A stretch of 64,000 bases of DNA from Pollenia angustigena (Eukaryota; Arthropoda; Insecta; Diptera; Polleniidae), in the NCBI GenBank assembly GCA_930367215.1, contig OV884059.1, positions 6,720,945 through 6,784,944 on the forward strand, written 5' to 3'. A model generated the notes under the pieces. It was given only the letters and a program-made list of their open reading frames with translations. It was not told where the DNA came from and searched no databases. Position numbers and translations under genes: made by a program. Within the stretch, counting starts at the first letter, position 1; each line of letters starts with the position of its first letter. Below are positions 11,780 to 23,079 of the stretch, piece by piece.

Positions 11780-14060
11780 CTTGAACTTTCGCTTTGATTT
11801 AGTTCTAAAATGGAATCCTAAACTTTCAAATTAGTTCTAAATATAGTACTTAATTTTGAACTTAGTAAACAAAAATTTTTAGTTTTAGTACAAATTTCTT
11901 ATTTGCTTAAAAATTGTAAATTTATTAATCAAAGACAAAAGTATTAATTTAGTACAAAAATATTGATTTGATGCAAAATTTTAGATTTTGTACAAATATA
12001 TACAGTTTTAATACTTAAATTTTAATTAAATTTTAGAACTTTAATACAGAGGTAAATTATAATCAGTTATATTAAATACTAAAACTACGTGTTAATTTTG
12101 AAAAAACATTAATTAAGAATTAATTTTTAGTACAAAAATTTCTTTTAGAACTAAAATTGTGTATCAATTGTTAATTAAGTACTCTTTTTTATTTTAGACA
12201 TAAATATTTGGTTGGGAACTCAAATTTTGTAAATATTTTAAAAACCAAATCTTATTTATTTTAAATCTTCAATAAATATACAAAAAAAAAACAGAATGCA
12301 AATACGATTTCTATTTTTTCAATAGATTCAAATTTTTGTTGTTTAGTACAAAAATTAAAATTAAAAGCCAAATGTTTTTAGTACTAAATTTTAGACATTG
12401 TACTAATTATAAATTAAGTACTAAAATATTGATTTTGTTCTAATATGTGGATTTCGCTCAAACGTCTTGACTTTTTATTAAAATTTTGATTTAAAGCTAA
12501 ATTTTAGTACCATAATTTATATTTTTAGCACGAAAATTATTTATTGCTTATAGAAAAAGTACATAATTTTTGATTAAGTCATAAATACTTTGCATTTTAG
12601 TAACAACATTTTGATTTATTAACAAAATTTTTATTTAGTACTAAATTTTCTATTGAATATACAAAAACGAAAATAAATTTGTTTTTAAATCAAACTGTTT
12701 GCTTAAGTACGGAACTTAAAAATTTTTATTTTTGTACTAAAATTTAGATTTAGTACTAATTTGTTAATTTAGTACTAGAATATTGATTTTTTACTAATAG
12801 TATGTTAATTTTGATCAAAAGCTTTATCTTTATATACAGTTTTTGATTTAGAACATAATTTAAGTACTATAAGATTTTTAAAATGAAACACAATTTTCTT
12901 ATTAGTTTTAAAATTTTGATTTGTTAACAAACTTTTAGTAACAAAATTTTAATTGAGTACTTAATGTTTTCACTTTAGCATTTCTTTACGATTTCATTAA
13001 ACATTTCTGTTTAAGTATTCAGTTTAACCATGAAGTACTAAATTTTAAAATTGTTATACATTTTTGCGAAAACACAAATCATTTTGTACTAAAATTTTAA
13101 AGCTAAATTTTGTTCTAATATTTTTGGTTTTAAGTACTAATTTTTTTCTGAATAAATCATTGCTTCGATAAAAAAAATGTTAGCACCAACATTTTATTTA
13201 GAACTAAATGATCGATTAAATATTTTATTTAATTAAGCATATCTTTATCAATTTGGTGTTTAATTTAAAATTTATTATTGTATTAAATTTTTGGATAAAA
13301 TATATTTATTTTGTACTAAAATGTTTAAGCTAAATTTTGTTCTTCTATTTTGGTTTTTAGTTTTCCTGTTTTCCTGAATAAATTATTGTTTTGTTGAAAT
13401 GATCGATTATGAATTTCTTTTGATTTAGCATAACATTTTTGATTTAGTACATTATTTTCAATTTGGTTCCAAATTAAATACTTAATTCAAAATATCGTTT
13501 TAAAAATTTAGTACTTTATTTAAAATGAACAAAATTTTAAATAACGTACTTTATTTAAAATTTAGTAGTAAAATTACGATTTTATTGTTGAGTACAAAAT
13601 TTAAATTTTTTCTAACTAAAAATTAAGAACTTAAGTACCGAATTTTATATGAAGACTGACATTTAGAAATAGTACTTAACTAAACTGAAAGTTAAGAAAT
13701 AAATTTAAGTATTAGAACTAAATTAAAGTTTAGTACACAGTTTTAGTTTAGGTACTAAATTTAAAGTTTTGTATACAAAAAATTTTTGTTTAAAATTTCA
13801 ATTTAACTGAATTTTAGTACTAAATGAAAGTTTTAGTACTAAATGAAAGTTTTAGTACTAAATTAAAGTTTTAGTACTAAATTAAAAGTTTTATAGTGAT
13901 CTTTTTTTATTTAGAACTTAATTGAAAACTAAATTTATATTTTAGTACTAAATTTATAAATTAGTACTAAATTTATATTTTAGTACTAAATTTATATTTA
14001 AGTGCCTTAATTTTAAACTTAAAGCTAAAATTGTAATTTAGTAAGTAATTTTTCATTTTA
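11780..14060. repeat. Degenerate short-unit repeat, TTTAGTACTAAATTTT motif
   Basis: For over 2 kb the sequence is dominated by irregularly spaced TTTAGTACTAAA words separated by A+T-rich spacers of roughly 10-30 bases. The best-preserved stretch is at 13815-14000, where TTTTAGTACTAAAT recurs at about 20-base intervals. No coding capacity is seen. This is an old expanded simple repeat or decayed minisatellite. Confidence 0.75.
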
Positions 14061-14773
14061 AAATTTGTATTTCGTTAAAAATGCTTGTTTTAGAACCAAT
14101 TTTTTTAATTAAATTTGGCACTTGTTTTTATGGTGTTTTTAAAACAATTTCTCCATATTTGTTGTAAATTTGTTACAAAAAGAATATCAGCAAAAACTAG
14201 TTTAAACCTTGACATTAATTAATTTTTTTTTTTGCTCATTTATTTTTATATTCTGGCAACCCTGATGCTATCAACCATAAAAGTTTTTATTTTCAGTGTC
14301 ATTACCTTATTTTTATTTTTGTTAATTTTGTTATTGCTGTTATTTTTGTTTAATTTTATATATAATTATTTATCATACATTTACTGTCATTTCAATTTTT
14401 GCGTGCCGTCATTTATAAATTGCACGTTTTTTCTGAAGTTTTTTTTGTTGTATAGAATTATTTTTATAAAAAAACTTGCATGTCAATGAAATTTCTGAAT
14501 TATTTATGTATGTATGTATATTGAAAATTGGAAATACATTTTTATAATTTTTAAGAAAATTCATTTTTCTTAAGAATTTTTTTTTTTTAATAAAAAAAGC
14601 CGATTTTTAAAATAATTTTTAGCAAACAATAACTCTTAAAACTGTTTATAAATTTATTAAAGATATTTACCTTTTATTTATTTGTTTAAAAGGCTTAAAA
14701 TAATTTAGACGATATGTTTTTGTTTGAATAATTATTAGTTTATTTTTTTTTTTTGCTTTTCGATCAGGTTCTA
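14061..14773. other. A+T-rich sequence, no gene supported
   Basis: A plus-strand frame at 14232-14489 would encode a very hydrophobic Leu/Phe/Ile-rich peptide, but this is what T-rich DNA gives by chance. It has no start context, splice sites or family resemblance to support it. Confidence 0.5.
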
Positions 14774-15703
14774 CAGGGTGGCAGAGAATGAGCTTCATGG
14801 TTAAAATTGTTTATAACTTTTTTATTTATTAGACTTTTTCTTATATTTGAATGAAAAATATATGAGAAATTGGGGAAAAATTATATCCTGAAAATGGTGG
14901 CCATTTTTTGCTTCGGACACACCTGCCCATTTTCGTTTGTAATTCGATTTTGAAAATTGGTTTTTAGTTGGCGGATGGTTTTTGGGAAACTGCTAGACGC
15001 TGTTAAGTCCAGTTAAAATTGATTGTGCCCAAATAATGCGATCGACGTTGTTCGCTTGTGTAGTAATGTATTTTAAATATCTTAAATTTCCAAAATGTTA
15101 GATGGGCCCATTTGCATTCCAAACAACGTCTCTGGCTGTGAGGGTTCGAGTCTAAAGAAATTCTGTAGATATTCAGCGCCTAATGCGTACAGGCCCAAAA
15201 CATTCTTAATATTCTTCATAGCCAACGGTTGACGAATGTTTGTATACCATTGACTTGCTTGTGAGCGTCGTTCCACGATTCACATCCATATAAGAGTAAA
15301 TATTTAACATTGCTGTTGAAAATAGTAGGGAATTCCGTGGAGTCCCAGTAGGGAGCTCAGTGGAGTAACGAGCTGAACAAGACATGCGCATGCTTCGCCC
15401 TTCCCAATCGGTTCTAGATATCTTCGGAAGAACCGCCTTTTGTCGATATTAAAGAGCTCAGGTATGTAAGGAAGCTAACGTGTTCAAGAGGGCAGTATAA
15501 AGGTACAGAAGGTGGCTGGATAGTGGTTTGTTTTTGGCCTCATTGTCTTTGGGGCGTTAATCTTTAGATTGAGTAGTTATTTATATTAAATTCACAAAGT
15601 CTACTCAAAATGTTGAAAAAGAAAACACACACACACACAAAAAAAGAGATATCTACGAATTTATAAAGAATTTAAACCACACGGCTCATTCTACGCCACC
15701 CTG
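14774..15703. mobile_element. TIR element beginning CAGGGTGGC, with LINE fragment inside
   Basis: The left end CAGGGTGGCAGAGAATGAGC matches the complement of the right end GGCTCATTCTACGCCACCCTG with few mismatches. TA precedes the left end; ATA follows the right end, so a TA target duplication (Tc1/mariner style) is possible but not exact. No transposase was recognised. The interior includes a minus-strand LINE reverse-transcriptase remnant and a (CA)n run near 15620-15640. Class assignment is tentative. Confidence 0.6.
15060..15480 (-). pseudogene. LINE reverse transcriptase C-terminal remnant
   Basis: Read on the minus strand from about 15310, the frame gives FNSNVKYLLLYGCESWN followed by VNGIQTFVNRWL and, after a stop or frameshift, RILR/FGLY-type sequence. 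This matches the end of the reverse transcriptase region in several non-LTR retrotransposons, where L-L-Y-G-x-E-x-W is followed by F-x-N-R-C-L-R-x-I-L. Frameshifts occur on both sides and no catalytic box is included, so it is a short dead fragment. The clade cannot be fixed from this piece. Confidence 0.6.
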
Positions 15704-17333
15704 ATATTTATTTATTTATTTAGCTGTTTCTTGCCCTTTGTTAATAATTTGTCCAAAAATGTTAAAATGTTTTATTTTTGCTAGTTTACTTTTTTAACTG
15801 TTATTTGTTTAATGGCCAATTTCACCAATTTATTTATATAAATATCCATTTATTAAGATTTTTGTATGACGTGCTGAATTCCCAATATCCCAATTCCCAA
15901 AATATCCATTTAAGTTTAAAATTCGTTTTTCATGTCAAATAAAAATAAAATTATATGAAAAAATATATTTAAATTTCGATTGATATTAAAATTGGCATAG
16001 TGAAATTGGCTATAAGTAAAAAAAAAGTTACAATAATAATATTTTGGCGAAATAAAAACAAAAATATGGTGTTAAAAAATTGCTCACAAAAACACTGAGA
16101 GAATTAAGTTGAAGCTGTAACAATCAAATTCAACAGAAGTTTTACATTTTTGTTTCTTTAAGTTATTAAATTTGCAAGGCAAATTTATACAGATATATAC
16201 AGGAGAAAGTTATGCAGGCTGTCAATTTTTTTTATGGAGTTTGACATTTAGAATACATACATATGTATAATACCAGATTCAGACGGTGATTTTTCCATGA
16301 TTTTGTTTGTTGACGAACGGTGTAGAGAAGCTAGCGGGTTAGAGAAAAAATCGAATTTTCTGTTCTCTGTGTCTTTTTTGGTATTTTCCTTTGCACATAC
16401 GTATTTTTGTCATTTTGCTTAATTTTATTTTTTATTTCAATGTGGCAACTTCTTTAAACAATATAAAACACGTAACACATCTTAATTGTTTCTGCCGTAT
16501 TGATAAAAAAAATTAATTAATTGAAAGTGAAAAGCATTCTAAGAAAAATGTTTATGAAAATTTTGCCTTAAAAAACATTTCAAACTAATTTTATTTTTTA
16601 CTAACGTACACCCGCTTCTTCGTTAGCGTCTCCTTTTTCTTCGTGGACATATTTTAATGCCAAAGTTTATTTTTCTAGGTTTAAACTTGTTTAAATTCTA
16701 GCATTTAACCCGCTACTTTAGTAGAACCAAAAAGCTAAATAAAAATGTAAAATTTCCCGTATTTCCTTCTTTGGGTACTATATTTTTCCCCCATTAAAGT
16801 ATTAAAAATTATAGTATTGTAGTGGCAGCCCATAATTTAGTACGAATATGTCAATGAATGGAGGAAAATGTTTTGTAAAAAAAGTACCAAAATTAGTTAC
16901 AAAAATGTTCGAATTTCGAAAAAGTACCAAATTATTATACGTATTTTTTTGATAAGTTTCGAATGTGGTATTAACTTTGTTTCTATGTTTATTGGTTCAA
17001 AAGATGGCAAAAAAGTACTAAAATTCAGATTTTACCCGTTTACTCCCTAATAGGGCCGAATTTCAAAAAAGTACCAGACACCTGTACACTTATTTTTCTA
17101 AAGAACAACGATAAGTATTACCTTTATTTTGCATCTCTTTTAGTTTTGGAGACATAAGGTTACCGAATTTTCCCGTTTTTACCCCCTAAACATTCGAATT
17201 TTGAAAAATGCCGTCTTAGTGGATCGATTTGGGGAGTGACCAATCGCTAGTCCAAATTTCAAGTTTCTAGGGTCAGCGGTTTGGGCTGGGCGATGATAAA
17301 TGAGTCAGTCACTCATTCAACTCTTTTATATAC
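15704..17333. other. A+T-rich intergenic sequence
   Basis: No gene supported. 16730-17300 contains degenerate dispersed-repeat words (AGTACCAAA motifs, GGATCGATTTGG, TGAGTCAGTCACTCATTCAA). Related words (GGGGATCGATTTGGCGAGG and AAAGTACCAAAA) recur at 60420-60665. Confidence 0.5.
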
Positions 17334-17724
17334 ATATCGTTAGCTAAAATGCAAAAAGACGTAACTAACAAAAATATAATTTTACAGGAGAAGCAAAAAA
17401 CTTTGTAAAGTGAAAACTATAAACATGTCAGAAAAACATACATTGATAAGTCGTCCATGGAATTCTTCAACCAATTTTCAAAGAAAACCATTTCATTATA
17501 TTTTCTTAGAAAAAAAATGTGTAATTACGTCGTTTTGCATACATCAAACAAAAAAACTAGTAGTTACGTCCCTTTGTTTTTTGTTAATAAAAGCGCAATT
17601 TTTGATCGCAGAAGTGTAAAATTTTGTCAAGACATGTAGTTTTATAGCATTCATAATAATCAATCAAAAACTCGATTTTGAATTTTTTGTTAGTTACGTC
17701 TTTTTGCATTTTAGCTAACGATAT
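17334..17724. repeat. MITE with ~40-bp inverted termini (ATATCGTTAGCTAAAATGC)
   Basis: The left end ATATCGTTAGCTAAAATGCA continues through AAAAAGACGTAACTAAC, and the right end is its near-perfect complement, giving a 391-bp element. It contains no transposase. Inside the left end lies TTTTACAGGAGAAGCAAAAA, closely matched by TTTTACAGGAGAGACAAAAA at the same distance inside the element at 63.46 kb. The two elements share overall plan although their terminal repeats have diverged. Confidence 0.8.
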
Positions 17725-18894
17725 ATAGAATAGATGAATACGGTAGTTTGTATTTAAAAATAAGCAAGTAAAGAAGAATTGTCTATAACGTGGGAAAAAA
17801 TCAACCCTTAATTCATGGGGAAAAAAATCATCGTTTGCATCTGTTGTGCTTTTGGAAGCAACTTTTGAAAGTAATAAAAAAAAGACATGATTTTTAAATC
17901 ACGGTCTAAATCTGGTGTAACTAAATAAAAAAAGGGACAGCCAGTATACTCCCTCTCTTTAATGCGGTCACCTGTATGAATTCGCTTTAAAAAATTCATA
18001 TATTTTTGCTGACCATTTTATAACGCAATATTGGTTTTTACGTCTTGAGGTTTTTTTTATAGAAATTCCATAATTTCATATGATTCATTTTGATTATAAA
18101 ATTTTAAATTTAATTTCACTTTGCGTAACTAAAAATAACAGCAAATCATATTTACAACTGCTAAAAGATAATATGGCGTAATATAAAATATTTAAATTAT
18201 AATATAAATAATAAATTATTTAATAGAAAAGTAAAGAGATAAAGCAATTTAAAATAAAACAAAATTAAAACAAGTAAAAGAGCTTTATTCGTCTGTGCCA
18301 AAGCTTATATACCCTTCGCCATAGTATTGAAAAGCATGTTGTTTCCAAGCTCATATGGTAGGGACGCAACCGTGCCAAAATCCTTATTCCGGGCCAATGA
18401 AAAATATATTATTTGTGGTTCTTATTTTCATCGCCTGTGTTTTCTCTGAATTTATTTTTAAACCGAAATTTGCTGACTGACTAACTAAGTCAGTCTGTCG
18501 TATAAAAACCCTTAATTGGGTAGCACACTTGCATAAGAGCCAGGTGAACTAATAGACCGACTTGGCTTTTTATCAATATGAAATAATCTTTATATTTGTC
18601 TTTCACATTGCATATTTCCAATTATGTACATATATTAAACAATTTATTTTATTTAAATTTTACATATTTTTCATTACTGTCAATCTGCGCTATCTTTAAT
18701 TTTTATTACCAGTATTGCTTTATTTTCAAAGAATTTCGCGACAATAATACAGAGTCCTAAATTGGCATTTTGCTTTCATATAGAAATTGAGATCATCCAC
18801 CCTGGGCCCTTCAGAAACCCCATTGTAACCAACACACAGACAGACGGACAGACAGAGATTGCTTGATCAACGTTGCTACTCAAAAGGACCCCAC
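17725..18894. other. Degenerate dispersed repeats, no gene
   Basis: 17925-17990 carries GGGACAGCCAGTATACTCCC and GCGGTCACCTGTATGAATTC, the same words found in the intronic element at 47.21-47.74 kb, so a fragment of that family lies here. 18290-18880 has TATACCCTTCGCCATAG-type and ACAGACAGACGGACAGACAG words of common fly interspersed repeats. No protein-coding segment was found. Confidence 0.5.
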
Positions 18895-19060
18895 TCAAAT
18901 ACTCATCAAGCATTGTAGTAGTTTGAATGAAAATGTGTTTGTACCCTTGATATCGACGCTGCTGGATGGAAATTTAAAAAATTTAGATATGACGGGAGTA
19001 TTACGTCCAGCACAGGTACACGAGTGAATTCGCCTGCATTTCAACCATTTGGCTAATGTG
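18895..19060 (-). repeat. Dispersed repeat copy, matching 47.83-47.98 kb in opposite orientation
   Basis: On the minus strand the segment reads GTGCTGGACGTAATACTCCC, then GTCATATCTAAATTTTT, CCATCCAGCA and AAACACATTTTCATTC. At 47840-47985 the plus strand reads GTGCTGGACGTAAAATTCGG, GTCATATCTTAATTTTT, TATCCAGCA and AAACACATTTTCACTA. The two are clear homologues about 29 kb apart and inverted relative to each other. Confidence 0.7.
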
Positions 19061-19119
19061 TATTTAGGCCTTAAGATCAATATTGTAGAAATTATATTCG
19101 GAATGGCAAACTAACATAC

Positions 19120-19380
19120 ATATCGATGGTTTTCTTCCGCAACCACGTAACTCGATTTTATCCTATTTTTTGTTTTAACTGTAGAAGTAATCAGTAAATA
19201 CCGCATTACAATTTTCCATTTTTTTTTGTTTGGCGGAATATTGGAATTTTATCTTATTCTTGGATTATAAAAGAATATATAGCAAAAAGTTTCAAATATT
19301 TGGTAAAAAAGAATTATTTTGTCTCACCTGAAAAGTAGTTGTTTTTGAGTTACGTGGTTGCGGAAGAAAACCATCGATAT
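19120..19380. repeat. MITE with ~35-bp inverted termini (ATATCGATGGTTTTCTTCCG)
   Basis: ATATCGATGGTTTTCTTCCG followed by CAACCACGTAACTC begins the element. The right end is the exact complement (GAGTTACGTGGTTGCGGAAG, then AAAACCATCGATAT). The 261-bp element has no coding capacity. The very close match of the two ends suggests a recent insertion or selection for pairing. Confidence 0.85.
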
Positions 19381-19869
19381 ACCCTCTCCCTCTGTGGTGA
19401 AGGTGGATATAATTAAACAAAACTTAACCTTGATTTTGAAAAAAAAAAATTCTAAAGAAAAAAATCCAATTAAAAGTTCAAAAGACCTTAAAGGTAAAAC
19501 CTTCAAGAACTTACACCAAAAGTAATAAATTATCAGGCAAAAAAAAAAACTCCACTAAAAAAAGATTAAAAATTCTACAAAAATTTTTTTTAAAATTTAA
19601 AGGCACGTGTTCGTTCGTTTTAGATAATTTTCCAACACTCGTGTGATTTCTATCTAAACCAAGCACAAAAAGCAAAACGTCAACGAAGTGTGAAAACAAA
19701 AACATGATTTAAATATTTTAGTTGATATTATTATCACCACAAGATATGCTCGAGTTGTGAAATCAGTTTAGTTAAACAGATTAAGGCAACTAAAAGTTTT
19801 GACACTGAAATTTATATTAAAAAAAAAAAAATAAATTCTAGGCAAAATAAAATATTAACCTAAACTAGA

Positions 19870-20100
19870 AAGGCTGGTTTTTTGAGATCTCAGCTAAACT
19901 AGGTTTAGTTTATCTGAAAAAATGATTTGTGCAGCCACTACCAAGTGTGTATGAAAAATTTTGACGAAACAGAATAATTTTACTTAAAATGTGGATATTT
20001 AATGAAAAAATAAAAAAAATCAAATGTGCCCTGAAAAATCCGAGTTTCAGACTACGTTAAACTAAGATTTAATTTAATCCTCAACTCAAAAACCAGGCCT
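19870..20100. repeat. Short inverted-repeat element (AGGCTGGTTTTTTGAG)
   Basis: AAGGCTGGTTTTTTGAGATC at the left pairs with the complement of CTCAAAAACCAGGCCT at the right. A second inverted pair follows internally (AAACTAGGTTTAGTTTA and TTAAACTAAGATTTAATTTA). It is about 230 bp, non-coding, and diverged. Confidence 0.55.
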
Positions 20101-20204
20101 AAGAGAGTAAAGTTGACCCATTTGTAACACAACACCACAGTGTATACAGGCTTGGGCAATTGTGGACCCGGCTAAACAAAATTATGTTATTAGGGTTAAA
20201 TTTC

Positions 20205-20977
20205 ATATGGGCATTTCCTGGGGTCACGAACGTACGTTTGTACGCCTTTGATGTACAAATAATATAGAAAACAAAACTTTTCCTAGCATTTTTTTTTCGA
20301 TTCGATAGCATTTGGGTAGCTCTATGTTTAGTGCAAAATATGGATTTCATCGATTTTAAGTTTTCATAATAAGAGTTATAAACGTGTGGTCACGAACGTA
20401 CGCAAAATAGAAGTCAACTTTGGCTGACAATAGTGAAATGTAAAAATCTGCGCAATGAAACGGAATATTCAAAAGTGATAAATTTATTTTAAAAGTGTAT
20501 TAATGTAGGTCTCCATCCAGTATTTACAAAATAAAATATCTCTCTTGGTTTTTGTTTAATTGGCTTATTTACCGGTCGCGAACGTACGGATCGCGAACGT
20601 ACGATTTTTCCATGTTTTTTTTATTGTTATCACCACGCATTTTCCCATAAATGTCTTAAAATTTCCTTAACAAAAAAACTTAATACTCCTTTTGCAATTG
20701 ATTGTAATGGAGAGATTATGAATAAAGAATGTAAACATAACATATTTCTTGCATGTAAAATAAGTATATAAAAATGTCTTTAGAAGTAGAAAATACAGAA
20801 AAACATAAAATTTTCCAGTTTCCAGCCCAATTTCCTCAAGTAAAACAGCTGAGATATGCTATGAAACCATTCTTTAATAAGAACAAAGACTTTTTTATAA
20901 TAATAAACAATAAAAGACGATGATAATCAACATTTTATTTTTCATCCTGGTAGACCATTCTGGGGAAATGCCCATAT
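20205..20977. repeat. Element bounded by ATATGGGCATTTCC inverted ends, with CGAACGTACG repeats
   Basis: ATATGGGCATTTCC at the left matches GGAAATGCCCATAT at the right exactly in inverted orientation. Four copies of the palindromic word CGAACGTACG lie inside (near 20228, 20395, 20580 and 20593), a striking enrichment in A+T-rich DNA. The same terminal word bounds a 241-bp element at 42.14-42.38 kb and occurs once at 42709-42722, so it marks a family. A minus-strand frame at 20099-20350 has no recognisable domain and crosses the element edge. Confidence 0.65.
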
Positions 20978-21030
20978 AAGAGTTGTTTGTGCTAAATATT
21001 ATCATGTGCGTGAAGTTAGCTACGTCAGTT

Positions 21031-21180
21031 AGTGCCAATTCAGACGTTGCAAGTCTTATTGATCAGCTTGCTACCTTATAGGCGAGAGAGAGTGAGAGAT
21101 AAACGTTTCTTTTCCTCTCGTCACTCTCGTTATAAAGTAGCAAGCTGATCAATAAGACTTGCAACGTGTGAATTGGGACT
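21031..21180. repeat. 150-bp foldback MITE
   Basis: The left arm AGTGCCAATTCAGACGTTGC continues through AAGTCTTATTGATCAGCTTG and CTACCTTATA. The right arm is its near-perfect complement, ending GTGAATTGGGACT. The two arms of about 60 bases are separated by a short GAGAGAGTGAGAG-rich loop, so nearly the whole element can form one hairpin. No convincing target duplication was found. Confidence 0.85.
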
Positions 21181-21359
21181 TAGCTTCGTTTTGTTGCCTA
21201 TCAAGTTTCCTGTACACAAGCAACTTGTGTTAACATAGTTCATACAAAAAGACTGTTAAGACAACAGAATGGATGTTTTTCGCCAAAAATAAATAATTTG
21301 AGACAAAAATAAATTTAAAAACGGTAACTCAGAATAATTAATAAAACATTTATTTTTTA

Positions 21360-23032
21360 ATAATTAGTATTGTGGTTATTTTGTTGAACTATTTTATGGT
21401 TTTTAATCCAAATTTTTAATATTTTTAATTAGGCTTAAGTTCATGAAATTTAATTTTCATTAAATTATTTTTATGAAGAAAGGAATTTTTACAACATGAA
21501 GATCAATCAAAATTGTTATTGATAATCTTTCATTCTTGACGTGGCTCGGGCTCGAACCCTGGCCGGCAGGTTACCATGACATGTTTCGATCGCAACCACT
21601 CGATCTCCTCAGATGGATTTGCCGTCTTACACTCGCAGCCATCGACGACTGCTGACGTCAATAGTCAAACATCAATCCTTAAACCAAATTGTATTTTAAC
21701 ATTTGGTAGATCGAAATTTGCTCTCCTGAATGATTATCCATTTTAATTGATTTTACATGTTTTTTCCTTACTTCTGTTTTCCCGTACTTTTGTCAAGAAT
21801 TTTTCTTGAAGTCCAAAAACAGAAGTAAGGAAAAAACATGTAAAATCAATTAAAATGGATAATCATTCAGGAGAGCAAATTTCGATCTACCAAATGTTAA
21901 AATACAATTTGGTTTAAGGATTGATGTTTGACTAATGACGTCAGCAGTCGTCGATGGCTGCGAGTGTAAGACGGCAAATCCATCTGAGGAGATCGAGTGG
22001 TTGCGATCGAAACATGTCATGGTAACCTGCACGAGCTCTATGTGTACATTTGTCCTTCAAGTTGTGCTGAAAAAGGTCAACAGAAAAGAGAAAGACAAAA
22101 TGAAAAGACAAAAAATGTACTTGGACTTCAAGAAAAATTCTTGACAAAAGTACGGGAAAACAGAAGTAAGGAAAAAACATGTAAAATCAATTAAAATGGA
22201 TAATCATTCAGGAGAGCAAATTTCGATCTACCAAATGTTAAAATACAATTTGGTTTAAGGATTGATGTTTGACTATTGACGTCAGCAGTCGTCGATGGCT
22301 GCGAGTGTAAGACGGCAAATCCATCTGAGGAGATCGAGTGGTTGCGATCGAAACATGTCATGGTAACCTGCCGGCCAGGGTTCGAGCCCGAGCCACGTCA
22401 AGAATGAAAGATTATCAATAACAATTTTGATTGATCTTCATGTTGTAAAAATTCCTTTCTTCATAAAAATAATTTAATGAAAATTAAATTTCATGAACTT
22501 AAGCCTAATTAAAAATATTAAAAATTTGGATTAAAAACCATAAAATAGTTCAACAAAATAACCACAATACTAATTATTGTTAAAGCTAAGGCACGAGCTC
22601 TATGTGTACATTTGTCCTTCAAGTTGTGCTGAAAAAGGTCAACAGAAAAGAGAAAGACAAAATGAAAAGACAAAAAATGTACTTGGACTTCAAGAAAAAT
22701 TCTTGACAAAAGTACGGGAAAACAGAAGTAAGGAAAAAACATGTAAAATCAATTAAAATGGATAATCATTCAGGAGAGCAAATTTCGATCTACCAAATGT
22801 TAAAATACAATTTGGTTTAAGGATTGATGTTTGACTATTGACGTCAGCAGTCGTCGATGGCTGCGAGTGTAAGACGGCAAATCCATCTGAGGAGATCGAG
22901 TGGTTGCGATCGAAACATGTCATGGTAACCTGCCGGCCAGGGTTCGAGCCCGAGCCACGTCAAGAATGAAAGATTATCAATAACAATTTTGATTGATCTT
23001 CATGTTGTAAAAATTCCTTTCTTCATAAAAAT
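21360..23032. mobile_element. Composite of inverted SINE-like units inserted in the left terminal repeat
   Basis: The insertion is flanked by an exact 13-base duplication, CATTTATTTTTTA, at 21347-21359 and 23033-23045. That splits the left terminal repeat of the giant element, and removing the insertion restores the match to the right terminal repeat. It contains one unit in minus orientation (to about 21835) and three complete or partial units in plus orientation. Each is marked by GTAAGGAAAAAACATGTAAA, then ATTCAGGAGAGCAAATTTCG, then GTCAGCAGTCGTCGATGGCT, then TGAGGAGATCGAGTGGTTGC. Copies are nearly identical, implying recent rearrangement. A partial unit ends abruptly at GGTAACCTG/CACGAGCTC (about 22030). 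Frames at 21941-22194 and 22518-22742 are by-products of these repeats. Confidence 0.8.
22266..22460 (+). repeat. tRNA-like head of a SINE unit (box A/box B-like)
   Basis: The stretch contains GATCGAGTGGTTGCG, similar to the RNA polymerase III box A region of tRNA genes. About 45 bases downstream is GGTTCGAGCCC at 22379-22389, which fits the box B consensus GGTTCGANNCC. The same pair occurs at 22941-22951 and, on the minus strand, at 21548-21558. This suggests a tRNA-derived SINE promoter, but no full cloverleaf could be folded by eye. Confidence 0.5.
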
Positions 23033-23079
23033 CATTTATTTTTTATTTAAACAATTTGGCCCGGAAATGAATTACAATT

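Noticed and set aside
14232..14489. 85-codon hydrophobic frame resembling a membrane protein
   Set aside because: Poly-T-rich DNA readily yields Leu/Phe/Ile runs; there is no start context, splice support or family resemblance.
21935..22194. Lys/Arg-rich frames and their antisense partners
   Set aside because: They fall on repeated SINE-like units and recur wherever the unit does, across its junctions.
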